The notes beneath the pieces are model-generated. The model did no database searches, was not told the DNA's origin, and saw only the letters and a list, made by a program, of their open reading frames with translations. Below, piece by piece: positions 37,919-50,826 of a stretch of 64,000 bases of DNA. Position 1 is the stretch's first letter, and every line of letters starts with the position of its first letter. The position numbers were made by a program, and so were the translations under genes. The stretch comes from Ditylenchus dipsaci. Its lineage: Eukaryota > Nematoda > Chromadorea > Rhabditida > Anguinidae. Where the stretch lies: positions 1 to 64,000 of the forward strand of contig SADC01001163.1 of NCBI GenBank assembly GCA_004194705.1, read 5' to 3'.

Positions 37919-40900
37919 TCAAGCAACCGTAGTCTTGTCTTCAATTTCTTCATCTTCCTCAAAAACTTCCTCTAGTTCAGCTGTAACATCGCAGGGGTAT
38001 TCCTCCTCGGAGTGTATTTCTGAGTGTGAGTCTTCTGAATCTTTGAAAGAAGGGGGTTCACAGAAGGAAGTGTATCGAGAATATCGTTGATAGTACCTAA
38101 ATGCAAATAAGGTAAGACTTGATTGCTTTTTACGGGGACGCTGTGACAGTCGTAACTCTGATATTTTATTGTAGGAGGAATAGTCCAAAGACCCAAATCA
38201 AACTTCTCGATGGAAATCTGCGCTATAAAAAAAATTATTTGAGTCGAAAAGAAGTTTATTTGCTCCAAATAATTTTGCGCCATAAAAAGTGTATTTGCGT
38301 CAAGAAAAAGTAAATTTGTGCCATTGAAAATGATTATCCCGGAAAAATATAAAAATTTGCAGCCCATTAAACAAGTTTATTTCAATTCTGCTAATCAAAT
38401 TTCGTATTCGAAGCAAGCCCGAATGCAGGATTTGTCTCATACAATTTTTCCAAGCGTCTGATATTAGTGAAAACACGGTATTTTATTTGAGTTTGTTGGT
38501 CTTAGCTTGGCAATTTAGCGGAGTGCAATAAATGTATGCCTCAAAAGTATGATTTTAGTCATGAAAAGAACTCTAAGACCAGAAAAAGCATTCAGTAAGG
38601 CGAAATCTGACTTTAGATAGTACAGGGCTAGTTAGTGATACATGGTCTAAAAATTTCTGTAGATTCCAAATGCCTCTATCCCCTCGGCTGCATTTAGATA
38701 AACGATTATTAATGTTCTTAGAAAAATATAGATTTAGTTCGGTGTGTGATGTCAAAAACACGAGTATACTTGGGCCACTCACATATGTAATTTTATGATT
38801 ATGCATTTACCAATCTATACCATGTGCCCCACACAATCTAGACCGGGTGCAAGCATAGAATGCATATAAAAAAAATCAAAACCAACTTCTCCTGCTGTTT
38901 GGCTAATAGCTTGACAGGCACTTTGGACCGCTTTAACTGTCCATCCCACTCCAAGTCCACCAATCCCCCTCTTATTGCAATGGTTTTCTTGACCCTGTTG
39001 GCAAAATCAATGGCTGATTCACCCTCCTAAAAATTTAGTTAATAACTTGCAAAAATTTCTGTTTGTTAAAGGCACTGACAGTTTTTCCATCGGTGGAAGA
39101 TACCATACATGGCAAATGATCGCCCAAGAAGTCATCATTTGCATAATATAGCCTACCCAGCTTTGTTCACTCGAATTCCAAAATGCGTCTCCGAATCTGG
39201 AGTCGTATTTCATTGCAATCGGGTAGATCTTGGTGCCACCTGTAAAGTTTTTGAGTTGATTAAGACTTTATTGAAATTCAGATATGGCAGATATACCTCA
39301 AAAGACCCCTTTTTAAACATCATCACTGACGTGTTATTGATGCAAGTACCCTCTGGAAAGACTAGAATAGGAAGCTTGTGTGGATCTTCCACGTGTTCTT
39401 TGAGGCTGTAAAAGAAAAGATAAATAAAATTTATTCTAAAAATTTGAAATATCTTTGAGAATAGGATATTTTTAGATCGCGGTTTTGATTTTTTTGAAAA
39501 AAAAATTTCATGATTCCAAAAACGATCGGCGAAATCGAAATCCTTGCGATGATTGCGACCAGACCGTCAAAAGAAAACGGTCAAAAGTTCTCGAAAATCA
39601 AGTTAAAAAAGTGTCGTACCCTAGGCGGGAACGAACTTTTTGGGGTGTTGTTAAATCGAGCTGCAACTGTACTTATATCCGACATTCACGGTGAGGACAT
39701 CGTAGAAAAATTTTACACGACAAAATTTTTAAATTTTGTACGCTTGCGTACATTTCAAGCTGTCAAGCTGTGTACAATTCCCATATCTCAGATATCTCAG
39801 CAAATAAGAGCACGAAATGTAAAACCACAATTTTTTAGTGATTCCTACTTACACTGAAGTGACATGCGCCCGGTCCCTAGCCTCACTTCGCTCAAACCAA
39901 ATATGGGAACTAGCTCTGCTCAACGCTCTCTGCAGAAAACCCAAAACCGCACTGTGTCGTTGGCCAATCAAAGCATAGATGTTGTCGGTACTCAAAATCA
40001 TTACATCTATTGGTGATGTGTGATTGGCCACACAGATACCTAGAAAACAATTTTAGGTCAAAATTTCATTCTCAAAGTTTTTAGGTAGATATCAAACCTC
40101 CATTTTGAGCTTTGTTCTCCTGGTCATGGAAGTAGACTAGAGCAGAGACGGATCGAGATATTATCCTGTAGCACATCAACATGCACTTCTCATTCAACCA
40201 TCTTTTTGATAAAGCTATTTGGTACCAACCCAATCACTGCAGTTGACAACAGAAGGAATATGAGCCCGATGGAGAAGAGAATAATTCGAAGTGGCAGTAA
40301 GAATAAGTAGCGAAACAGGAAACCAGCACCCCACAGGAGAGTCAGTTTCCAACTGAAATTAATTTAGAGATAGTGAAGACGAGAACTGTTAGAATTTTAC
40401 TTGACAAATTGGTAGAAGAGATGCTTGTCCTAGTCAACATGTTCCAAGAAGCCAGTTGCTCGGCTTGGAAACGGCTAGTCACTTCATCCTCGATAATAGC
40501 CTCCACACCTGCCTGAAAATTGAAACGTGTTTGAATTGATCGGGCAAACGCATAGCTTGCACAAATTTATTATGTTTCGTATAAAAAGCATAAGTTAGCT
40601 AATTTTCGTGTTGAAGCCAGGGTTGGCAAAAGTGCCCTTTTAGGTCACATTTTTGGGCACACGACTTTTTCAAAACTGATGTGCCCCTGTTTGTGACCCC
40701 TAGGGCACAATTTGTCATTGTCAAAGTTGAGTGTATTTTAAAAATGTGCCCTTAATTTTTTTGTTAAACACTCCACAGCTCATGCGTGTCTTCTGCCTGC
40801 CCCAAGGCTGAATTTTATGGCAAACACGATGACATTTTTGAGATTTTTTTGATACATGTGCCGGAAAAACAAAGTTGGGGAAATTGTAACTGTTTTTTAT

Positions 40901-43241
40901 ATTTGATTTCGGACTATTAAAATTATGACCTTCATGAAATACAGGGAGTCCTTCATAACCTGCCAACCTCTGCTGTTCACTACTGTTGACTGCAAATAGT
41001 CGTCTTCGTCCAGGTGTATAGCAGTCTCTCGCACAATAATACCTAGAATAAACCTGGTTATAAGAAAATAGACATAGCAATTTAAAAAAAATTCACTTTG
41101 TCCAGACCCGTGTCTTTCTCTCATCCGTATGCTGGAAGCAGAACCAAGACCTGAAAATTGGACAAATTAAAATGCTAAATTTAAGACATTATTTTGTAAA
41201 AACTCACTAGTAGCACTTCCATGGTAGTGTTTGCGAAAGCTTGAAACAGAACTAAGTGAGCGAGCCATAAAAGGAGAGCCAGACTGGATGCCTGAGTCAT
41301 TGATGGTTTCTGAGTATAATGAGCAATATTCCCCTCGTTCTGGCAGCACAAAGTCAGTCTCATCCTCTGAACAGTCGTCACCGACATCAAACATGCGACT
41401 CTGCTTGCGACTGAGTTGAGTTGTACGAATTTCTCCTGCTCCCCACTGTAGTTTTAAAAAAGTTAGATTTGATCAATAGTGTAAACATGTTTTCCGAAAA
41501 AATAAGTAGCAATCTGTAATTTTCTCGCTAAATTTATTGTGGTTTTTATCTAAGCACTGTTTCGATGATCAACCACGCAACGTGATACCCCGTTTCATTT
41601 GAAACAAAACAAGAGTATTATTTTCTGAGCATAGCTGGGCTATTCAAACCCAGAAACTTGTCGAGAATCTTTATAAGAAATGAATGACGCTAACCCAAGT
41701 AATCAGATCAATATAGAATTATAAATTACAGTCAGCCCTCGATATAACGGCCCCCTTGGTCGGTCCCGTCTAAGAAAACGTACCCTCGATATAACGGCCC
41801 CCATGGAAAACATGTGATTTTAATAGCAAAAAAGTTTGTCAAAAGTTTTTTTTATCATTATTTTTGGTTTTCAACACCTATACCATCTACAATTTTTATT
41901 CCTATTGTTGGAAACGCTACTTTTTGTCTCTCGGAAAACAGCTGAAGTAGATCGTAACAAAAAGGTGTACTAAAAAGGGTATGCCTATTGCCATAGGGAA
42001 CATTTTTTGATTCTGAAAATAGTTTTTACCAGCTAAATCAAAAAAGGATTGACACAAAATAGTTAAAGTCGGAAAAAATATTCTTGGTGAGTGGGGTCTC
42101 ATTAGAGATAATGCGGTATGTTTGAGTTCGGGCGTTATATCGAGGTTGACTGTATAACAAAGAATAAACACAAAAAAGCTGCAAAGAAAGCAGCGTGGCT
42201 CCAGCAGTCCAGCCTATCTCTACTAGATTAGGCATAATTTTTGGAGCTAGCCTCATAGGAGGTCTGGCAATATTGGCTTTGTGAGTTGCTGATTGTGATA
42301 CAGTCAAAGCTCCCATTAACGTAATCCTCAAAAGTTCTTTCCCGGTTAGGTCCGACACTTTTTTACCCACTTTTTTTTAAATTTTCTTTTGGACAGTTTC
42401 GCTGCAAATATCGTCAGGATTGTGATTTTGCCAATTGTTTTAGCGAAAAAAAAAATTTTCGGCCTTAAAACAGCAAAAACTCCCATCAACGTAATGCTTT
42501 TTGAAAATATCGTTACATAATGAGATTTTTTGCTTTTTAAGGTCGAAAATTTTTCTTTCGCTAAAACAACTGGCAAAATCGGAATACTGACGATATGTGC
42601 AGCCAGACTGTCATAACAGAAAAGGGAAAATTTTTAAAAAATCGAGGTAAAAAAGTGTCGGACCCTAGTTGGGAACGAAATTTCGGGGGTTATGTTAATG
42701 GGATTTTTGACTGTAGTTAAATCCTTGATAAAAATAATATTTCTTTTTAATATCAGATGATAGGTCAGATTGTGAACACATTTCTACGCAGTATCTGATT
42801 GCAAATTGGATCATCGAAAAAAATCCTTTTTGGATCTTTTTGAACATTGTTAATCGGATAAAGCAGTAAAAAATCCCACTAATCTTGCAATCACGTTTCT
42901 TTTAGTTTGATTTTGATGTTTCTTGACCAAATAATCATGACTCAACCCAATTTTATAACTTTTTACAAATATAATCATTTTCGAGAAAACAACAATTGCT
43001 GCACATCTTTTTAACAAAACTTAAAAGTACCTCAAAAATTCGAATCAAACAGTTTACATATCGTTCCCTAAGGCCCAGAGATTTTCCAAAACTAGCTAGT
43101 ACAATCACCTAAATATCAATACTAAAACATCCAAAAAGCCATTTATACAAAATAACTCACCAGAATAACCGTCAAAAGTAGTGGTGGAAAGAGGAAAGCT
43201 GTTAACACAATAAAGTGCTCAGTGGAAGCCAGAAGCAACAT
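37919..43241 (-). CDS. Glycerol-3-phosphate acyltransferase, GPAT3/GPAT4 (AGPAT6) type
   Basis: ER-membrane enzyme acylating glycerol-3-phosphate at the first step of glycerolipid synthesis. Exons (minus): 43241-43161, 41445-41208, 41150-41097, 41042-40930, 40512-40401, 40352-40098, 40039-39853, 39405-39297, 39239-39080, 39026-38883 and a tentative last exon 38096-37919. Hydrophobic N-terminal segment (residues 1-27), acidic linker, two membrane segments coded near 40300, then the catalytic NHTSPID box (about residue 290), IWFERSE, FPEGTCINN (about 365), DAFWNSS and MMTSWAIICHVWYLPP; the C-terminal part has FANRVKK and GGLVDLEWDG. Order and spacing match GPAT3/4, not the short AGPATs. C. elegans relatives are acl-4/acl-5; I cannot choose. 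Single-base indels are needed near 40424-40430, 40203-40207, 39236 and probably 39082-39086, each restoring both family similarity and splice phase. The acidic last exon fits one base out of phase, so an exon or base may be missing there. Confidence 0.87.
40615..40765. repeat. gggcac-word repeat in GPAT intron
   Basis: Starts ccagggttggcaaaagtgcc and contains repeated (t)gggcaca/tgtgcccc words in both orientations. Resembles the word-array palindromes elsewhere, without clean ends. Confidence 0.4.
41626..42290. repeat. Dispersed repeat in GPAT intron 1, interrupted by a MITE
   Basis: The flanks 41626-41710 and 42165-42290 match 59285-59525 in direct orientation: aacttgtcgagaatct, gcaaagaaagcagc, gcataatttttggagct. 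A partial third copy is at 44885-44965. The CAGTC-family MITE 41727-42154 is inserted in it here. Confidence 0.5.
41727..42154. mobile_element. CAGTC-family MITE in GPAT intron 1
   Basis: Ends tacagtcagccctcgatata and tatatcgaggttgactgtat, flanked by TA. Inner word ataacggcccc is doubled on the left. Ends resemble pogo/Tigger terminal repeats. Confidence 0.75.
42299..42715. mobile_element. CAGTC-family MITE in GPAT intron 1, second copy
   Basis: Ends tacagtcaaagctcccatta and taatgggatttttgactgta. Subterminal gttcccaactagggtccgac and gcaaatatcgtcaggatt, with mirrored partners. One arm of the same family is at 39470-39676 (GPAT intron 8) and another at 945-1122. Confidence 0.75.
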
Positions 43242-43299
43242 TTTCTATCGAAAATTAGAAATACAATAATTTCGACCGGCGAAACAGTAATATGAATAA

Positions 43300-44140
43300 A
43301 AATTTAAAGGGATGCAAAGCAGGGCGTTTGCAACAACTTCAGCAAAGAACAATAGGCAGCAGAGATAATTAGGAACAGCAAAAGATAAACATTCTTTTTT
43401 TGTCAGGTTATCTAGAATTCTTATCTGTTGAAGCAGCAAGTAATTACACCGGGCAAGCTCCGACTGAAAACTGCCAGAAGTCAAGGAAACGCAGCAGGTA
43501 TTTATTGATTGTTGACGTTGTTGTTGTAGCAGTTGGAATAAAAAATAAGGAGTAAATAGAATTTCATTTATGTTTTGTCTCTGAGATACCTTTTAAATTA
43601 TTCTGATAAGATAAAATGGCATAGCACGCCAATGTGGCTTCGGACGCTACATTTGGCACTGATTTGAACTGTGTTTTTGGGACATCGAAAGAAGTCTGGG
43701 AAACACGTCACTTTGTAGACAATTTGTGATCAAACATTTTAAAATTATCTTTCATACTAGATTTCTTGAATGGGAATAACTCCAGGAATGTGGCTGGGAA
43801 TATTCCTAATGGCGGATAATACCGAGTTAAACATAAGCTAAATTACACTTACGAAAACAAGATTACACAAAAAAGCACTTTTCAGAAATCCATCAGCACA
43901 GAATTACTCAGCATGCAATGCGGAGTAAAAAGCGAGCTGGTCACGGCCGGCCTTGACCGTGTTGGAAATTGTCCATAATTGTTTCAATTTTTGTAATTTT
44001 TCACTGAAAAATTATCCATAAAGTTTTCGTATTAAAGAATTTGGAAGAAAATGACCAGAAAAAATATTTTTACCGGGAATATTCCCGAAAAGATTGGTAA
44101 ACAAGCATTTTCGACAATTTGACGAATATGTCGCGCGACA
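43300..44140. other. Region upstream of the GPAT gene
   Basis: Likely holds the GPAT promoter or trans-splice outron. No TATA box or other site can be supported. AT-rich, no ORF with domains. Confidence 0.3.
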
Positions 44141-44147
44141 TTTTCGG

Positions 44148-44305
44148 TAATTACTAGGGTTGCTGAAAAAGATATATGTCCGGACATTTATGGACATATG
44201 TCCGGACATTTATGGATATATGTCCTGCAAAATTCATAAATGTCGGACATATGTCCATAAATGTCCGGACATATATCTTTTTCAGCAACCCTAGTAATTA
44301 CCAAG
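44148..44305. mobile_element. CTAGGGTTG-ended perfect palindrome, atgtccggacat words
   Basis: taattactagggttgctgaa at the left and its exact mirror at the right. The interior is atgtccggacatttatgg-type words, which are themselves palindromic. Nearly every base of the left half is paired in the right. Confidence 0.85.
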
Positions 44306-45841
44306 TTTGTCGTTTCGAATTGTCGCGCGACATTTCCGATAATTCATGTCAAATTATGCTAGTGAATGTTTCCTTTATCAAATTTGTCGCGATAAATTAT
44401 TGAAAACGTTGCACGACCTTTCAAAACAGCGAAAAATGGGCAGTGAGTGACCTTATTTGCATCTCATGGCGCAGTGCGCAAAGGGCAAGGCGAAAATACC
44501 GCGGGAGAAAATTCCGCGGAACATGTTTCTTTGACGTTCCTGCTAAGAAAAACCAAATTTGACACCGGATTCATGTTCAACACGGTCGAATACAGATTAA
44601 CCAACATCAAATGTAAGCATAAGTTTATTTCCTATATTCTTCTCGACAGAATTTCGAAAATCGCTCTAGGAAAAAAAATTATGGCCGTTTCAAAACCAGG
44701 GAATTTCTTGGACCGCCCTGTAGAAACCATTTGATTTCTAGAACTCTCTTTTTCTAGTTAAATTAAACTAGTTAAATTGAGCGTTTTTCTTCTGTTTAAA
44801 AACCCAGCTACTTGTTAAGAACCTTTACAATAATAAAAAAAACATTATCGCCTTCGAGCGAATCAATTTAAAAATTTTCATAACAGGCAAAAAAAACAAA
44901 AAAAGCGGCCAAGAAAGCAGCAGGGCCTTTGCAGGCTCGCCCTCGCCTCGCCCAAAGTTCTGTTAAAGGCAAAGATGTAGCATTTTTCTTCCTCTTTCAA
45001 ATGCTTAGTTCAATTTTTTAATTGTCAGGCTTTGACATCGTTGTAAATTCATTTTTCTGATACGAGTCCATTTTATACCCGGACAAAAAAAATTGAACAG
45101 GCAACCGCAATAAACAGAAACCGCAATAATCTCAAAAAATTCATTTATTTCACACTATTATTTCGTAGCCCTGTTTCTTAGCTACAATTTGGTGGGTCAA
45201 ACTTCTATTTTTGATAATTATGGAAAAAGTTATGACCATTCAACATGAAAGTGTCAATTTCTAGTCAAAATAAAGAAAAATCTAAGGAAAATGACTGTTT
45301 AGCCACATAAATAATAGCTTTTCTCAAAGAAATGTCGGTGAAAATATGACATTCATTGCACCATTCGAAAGCTCTTTGATTTCTCTACAAAATAACACGT
45401 CGACTGTTTTTTTAGAAAAAATACAGGGCTGAGAAACGGACAGTTGAATTTAGACAAGACAAAAAACGCTAAAAATAAGGCAAAAAGAGGGGTTTATCAC
45501 TTTTTGTAACTTGTGTAACCATGTAACCATGTGTTCAACTTTTTTTGTTCGCTTACTGTAGTTCACAGTAAAAATACCTTAATAATCACGGTAAATATCA
45601 GTTTTTTGCATGCAAATTGAGCATTTTCATTTTTAAGTCATTATTTCGTTGCTTTAAAGCAGCTCTTTTTAGCAGCAAACCAAATGCGGTTGCGAACGTA
45701 AAAACCGCCAAGTAACCCTCTCTCCTGTAATAACCACCCCTCCCCCCTGTAATAACCCGGGTTATATGAGGGAGGTTATTTGGGCTATGTTTTTCAGGGT
45801 ATATTTTTTCTTGAAAGAAAGTCATGTGATTCCCAAAGTTT

Positions 45842-46215
45842 GACCTTAACATTAAAATTCCCGACTGTAAAGTTTGACTACCTGGCAGTAAAAACGCCTG
45901 CTGAGCAAGATAATCGCAAAACCGGGCCTCCTCGCTAGAGTACAATGCACTTTTTTATGGCAATTATCACAGCGACTCTTTGAAAAATGGATGATTTTTT
46001 CTTCAGGCTGGTGAGCAGTGAATTTACTCAGCTCAACATTTTCTTTTATGCTCATAAGAAAGTCTTTTGCCTCGGCTTTCTGATGGTATGTCGTTTGCCT
46101 GCCTTCGAATGAATTATCTCGGGTAAAAAATTAAAAGAATCAAATAAGGACAATTGGAAAATTTACAATTTTACTGAAAGCATGGGAATTTTTTGTACTC
46201 CGGCCGTTTATCTAC
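45842..46215 (-). pseudogene. Transposon-like ORF fragment, copy A
   Basis: Minus-strand coding stretch containing HFSKSRCDNCHKKVHCTLAR, followed after a 2-nt length difference by CDYLAQQAFLLPGSQTLQSG in the next frame. Copy B at 52362-52706 on the plus strand matches almost base for base. The CxxC...C arrangement suggests metal binding, but I do not recognise the family. Flanks have no introns; mobile-element origin is inferred from duplication. Confidence 0.5.
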
Positions 46216-47465
46216 ACTAGTGTCCGAGTGCTGCTATCGCAGCGCTTCAAATCCCTACTGTCAGAGCCGGAGCTTCGAAACGCCGTTGTTTAAATATTTG
46301 ATATTTGTTTGAGATCCGACAACTTTATAATTTTCAAGATTTTACGTCTTTATTTTTGGCATTTAAAACTCAGCAAACACTGGATAAAACGAAAAGAAAG
46401 GCCACGTGCATAAAAATTAATTCTAAAATAATTTCGACGTTTGATATACCATTCTGTTGCAAATATCGTCGAATTTCAAAAAAAATCAGTGAGCGAAATT
46501 ACAGATGGTTTTTGGAGCTAAAATTCAAAAAATTGTCCGAAAGTGACGGATTCCACGTCGACAACCCTAGTTCGGAGCCTTAGTGATATTTTTTGGCGTT
46601 GAGACCCTTTTCTGTATAAACTGCTTTTGTTCATGCTATATCTAAAAAATAATAGATAAATAATAAAAATACAAAAACAAAATGCGCAAGCTGAAAAGGT
46701 TGTGATGCAATACCGAATTTTCGACTTTTCGTATTCTCTTTTGATAGCTCCCCATGTGTTGTTATTTCACAATGTGTTCGTAGGGTGTGTAGATATTAAA
46801 GCATGCGGAGTTAATGAAACATGTGTGCTTAAACTTTAACCCTTCGAGATCAAATATTAGGTAGGAGCATTCAGTCATGAGTCATGAGACCAAATAATTG
46901 GGTAGGAGTCTTAAGTCAGCAACAACTAAAGAACACCCTATAATCAGGTAAAATTCTTTAGTCAGGAAGCCGAAGAATTAGGGTGAGTTTCCCGAATTGT
47001 TCCCGCATCAAAAAATTGGCTCCCCGTACTCTCAACCACGCCTCTATTAAATTTCACTTTCGTCTTTCCCTCATCTAAAACTTTTTTCCCACTTTTTTAT
47101 CTTTCAATTGCTTTGAAAATATTGGTTCTCCGTCACGCTTGATAAAGCTGAACTTATATACCGAAACTTATAAAAAAACGACCGCCTAATTTCGGCCCGT
47201 CCTGTACTTTCTAATGCTTTCCCTCCCGCATTAAAAAGCTGCTTTCCTCGTCCCCGTATCTCTTCTCGCATCAACTAATTGCTCTCCTTATCTCCGCTTC
47301 CCTCCCTAGTATTCGTGATATGTATTCGTGAGTCTTGAAAAAAAACACATGGCTTGGTTCCCCAGGCTGATTTTTTTACCATAAAAAACTTGTTTTTTTT
47401 CCAATATGGTCATGTTAATGATAATCACCCTAATAATCATAATCACAGTCTTACTATAACCATAA

Positions 47466-47725
47466 TAAATGGGCGACGGTAATTCGCCGACATGTATTCG
47501 CCGACATTAATTGGCCGATAAGTTATTGGCCGACGATTCTTTGGCGCAGGGGCTTGATAGGTTCCCAGCAAGACTATTGACAAAAAAATCTTTTTTGACA
47601 ATCTTTTTGCCAAGTCCTATGTTTAAAAATATGGTTAAACAGACCGAATGGTCAGAGTTAAAAAATTTAAGAGTTGTTGGCGAGTTTACCTGTCGGCGTA
47701 TTCACGTCGGCGAATTTACCCAGAG
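47466..47725. repeat. Palindromic array of ttcgccgaca words
   Basis: 47468-47540 and 47675-47722 contain repeated (a)attcgccgaca/tgtcggcgaat words in opposing orientation around plain DNA. Not coding despite a long frame. Confidence 0.5.
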
Positions 47726-48059
47726 TTTTTTAATGAAAAGTTGGGAGACCAATTCATTTTCAAGAAAATACAACAGGGGACCAAGACATCTCTCGGCGCC
47801 AGATAGTAGAATAAAACTAGCATATTTGGGCTCGCCCTAACATACGCTGGCCTATCCTTGCCTAAGCTTAAGCCTAATTAAGCCTACATTAAACTCCACC
47901 AGAAATCTGTGTAGCCAGGTTTCAGAGATAAGCCTTAAGCCTATATTTTTAACACAAAAAGTGCATTAACATGAATTTTGGGACATTTTGCAGAAAATTT
48001 GTTTGATAAATATCAGCTTGAGGACCGAGACGAAAATTCGTATTTCGACAGGGATGTTC

Positions 48060-48205
48060 ATATACGGCCTATCAGGGTAAAAAAAGGCTGTTTTTAGAAC
48101 TTTTAACGGCCGCATAGTCCTATTTTAGGTTACGGCCTATTTAGGCAGTATGCCGATTTTAGGCGTTCGCCTATTTATTACGCGGCCTATTTAGGCTGGG
48201 GTACC
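48060..48205. repeat. Array of ggcctatttagg words
   Basis: At least four near-copies of (c)ggcctatttaggc in both orientations. No clean terminal repeats. Confidence 0.5.
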
Positions 48206-49235
48206 GTTTTAGTTTTCTCATAAAGTACATGCTATTTAGTTGGTTTAAAACAACAACTTGATTTTGACATGCCTGAAATTTTTACACGACGCTTGCGTAC
48301 AATAAGCATTGAAATGTGTGAAAGATCAATGGTTTTTTTTAAATCGTCAAACCTGTTATTTGTATGAGCTCAACCAAAGTGCTATTATTAACCATTGCCG
48401 GTCGCGCGTAGTAATTCATGCAGTAGGCTCAGAATTCCTTGCTGATTCTTTCAAGATTTTTTCCAGATTTTTTACTGAAACTTTTTGAAAATGTTGTTAA
48501 AAATTTGATTATTTTAGCGTAAAAGTCGTGTTGGTGGTGGTGAAACTTGTTTTTATGACACCTTATTCGTGTTCATCATGGTCGATTTGCTTGTTAAACT
48601 ACTCTTAAGTTCAAAACTCACTGGTAATTTCTGAATCCCGATCGAGACAATAATTTTTTAAATCTTGAATTTTCGAGATTTTGAAAATTTCTTGTCTCGA
48701 GCGGAATTCGGAATTTGTCAGTAAGTTTTGAATTTGAAGATTAGTTTAAAGCTCGCAATCTGCGCTTGTTTTGCACATAAAATTAAATTAATATAGAGCT
48801 CATTCAAAATAGCAATGTTCTTGCTCATATAACAGGTTTGAACTTTTTTCAAAAAATCCCATTGATTTTTCAATGCTTGTGTTCTGTACAAAACATTTTT
48901 ATGCATAGAAATAAAAAGTTTTGATTATAAATAAAAAGTCTCGAAATAAAAAGTCTACAGACCAAGTTATTACCGGTGTAGCTCGTTGCTACCACCTAGA
49001 TACTGAATAATAGAGTTCTACTATCTAAATTGAAGGTAATCTGCTACTGACACCGGAATCTAAACACCTGGAAACTTGGCATAAAATAAATGGATCTCAT
49101 ATCTCTGAGACCTGGCTACTCAGATATCTGGGTGGAGGACATCTGAATTCGGTTTTTTTTGGTTCTACCAACTGAGTCGCACCAGCTATGAATCTGGGTG
49201 GAACTTTGTTCTTTATCAGGATGATACCTGAGATC

Positions 49236-50407
49236 GTATTCAGGTAGGTTAGTAGAGTCAGTAGATCAAGAGTTACTCTTGAACCTACTCGCACTTGAAA
49301 CGGGTTGAGTAGAGTTTAGGATCATGAGTTACTCGTGATCCTACTCGCCCGTCTGAAACGAGTTGAGTAGAGTTTTGGATCAAGAGTTACTCGCGATCCT
49401 ACTCGAGCAGCGAGTAATTTTTGATCTGAGTAGAATTGAGATCTTCTCGCCTAACTCGAGTTTTACTCCCCCAACTCGGCTTCCAACCCCCGAGTTTTTA
49501 CGAGTAAATTTATTTTTTATTAATTTTCTCGAGTTCTACTCGCCCAACTCGGCTTTCTAACCCCGAGTTTTACGAGTAAATTTATTTGGCTAAACTTCGG
49601 AATACCCCCAGCAGTCAACTTTGGTATACCCCCAGCACTTAATTTAGAACACACCCTCATGTTACCCCACAATTAAAAGCTGAGGATGTTAGCTACACAA
49701 TGGTGTAAAAATTTATTGGTTTAGTTCACAAAGTGTATATTTTTTCGATTTAAAAAAATTGAATCTTTTCGAATGAAAATCGAATACTCAAAAAATATTC
49801 AGTTTTATTTTAATTGAAAAATATACATTTTCGTGAACTAAACCAAGAGATGTTCACACCATCATGTAGCTGACATCCTCAGCTTTTAATTGTGAGGTAA
49901 CATGAGGGGTGTGTTCCTAATTAAGTGCTGGGGGTATACCAAAGTTGACTGCTGGGGTATTCCGAGTTGACTGCTGGGGGTATTCCGAAGGTGTGCCTTA
50001 TTTTTTAGAGTAAAACCCAACCTGATCAAAAAAAAATAAATTTACTCGTAAAACTCGGGGTTAGAAAGCCGAGTTGGGCGAGTAAAACTCGAGAAAATCA
50101 AAAAAAAATTGAGTCTACTTGTAATACTCGGAGTCAGAAAGCTGAGTTAGGTGAGTTGAACTCGAGTTAGACGAGTAGAACTCGAGTTAGGCGAGAAGAA
50201 CTCAATTCTACTCAGATCAAAAATTACTCGCTGCTTGAGTAGGATCGCGAGTAACTTTTGATCCAAAACTCTACTCGTGTGTCTGAAACGAGTTGAGTAG
50301 ATCAAAAGTAACTCATGATCTTTGAACCTACTCGGCCCGTCTGAAACACGTCGAGTAGATCACGAGTAACTCTTGATCCAAAACTCTACTAACCTACCTG
50401 AATACGA
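49236..50407. mobile_element. 1.17-kb nested palindrome, GTATTCAGGT family
   Basis: Outer ends gtattcaggtaggttagtag and ctactaacctacctgaatac. Each arm is a chain of gagtagatcaagagttact/agtaactcttgatcc words with gaaacgagttgagtag spacers, followed by (a)actcgagttttactcg words. A second inverted-repeat element occupies the centre (49596-49990). The small relative is at 25444-25672. Confidence 0.8.
49596..49990. mobile_element. Inner palindromic element nested in 49236-50407
   Basis: Ends cttcggaatacccccagcag and gctgggggtattccgaag. Arm words tatacccccagcacttaatt and caattaaaagctgaggatgt are mirrored; the loop is AT-rich. The right arm carries an extra duplicated word. Confidence 0.8.
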
Positions 50408-50826
50408 CTCCTGGTGCTACCACATGCATTGGCTACATGGGTAAAACTGCCGTAATTGGGTAACACTACGTTTACAAAGATCCGCTTTTACGCACTTGCA
50501 TGCGCTACCGTCTGGGTACCTGGCTATTGCTACCGAATCATCCACCTTTCTGCTTGGTTTGTATTACCTGAATCAGACTGTTTCGGTACTTGGGAAGAAG
50601 CATTTTAATGTTATAATTTTCCTAGCTGAGTTTTCGATTCTAAATCAGTCTGTCGAACTTGGCAGAACCATTCCGATTTGGTTACTGGATACCTAAGTAT
50701 CTGGGTACATGGGTACTACCACCTGGATCAGACCACCTGGGTACTACACTCCGGGTAGGATTTTTTTGTCCGCACTGTAAAGTAACATCTAAAAGGTCTT
50801 TTTGGCATAAAGCTGTACATAGGAAA

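Noticed and set aside
44791..44821. SL2-like text (tttaaaaacccagctacttg)
   Set aside because: Too many differences from SL2 leaders and no GT donor or SL RNA context.
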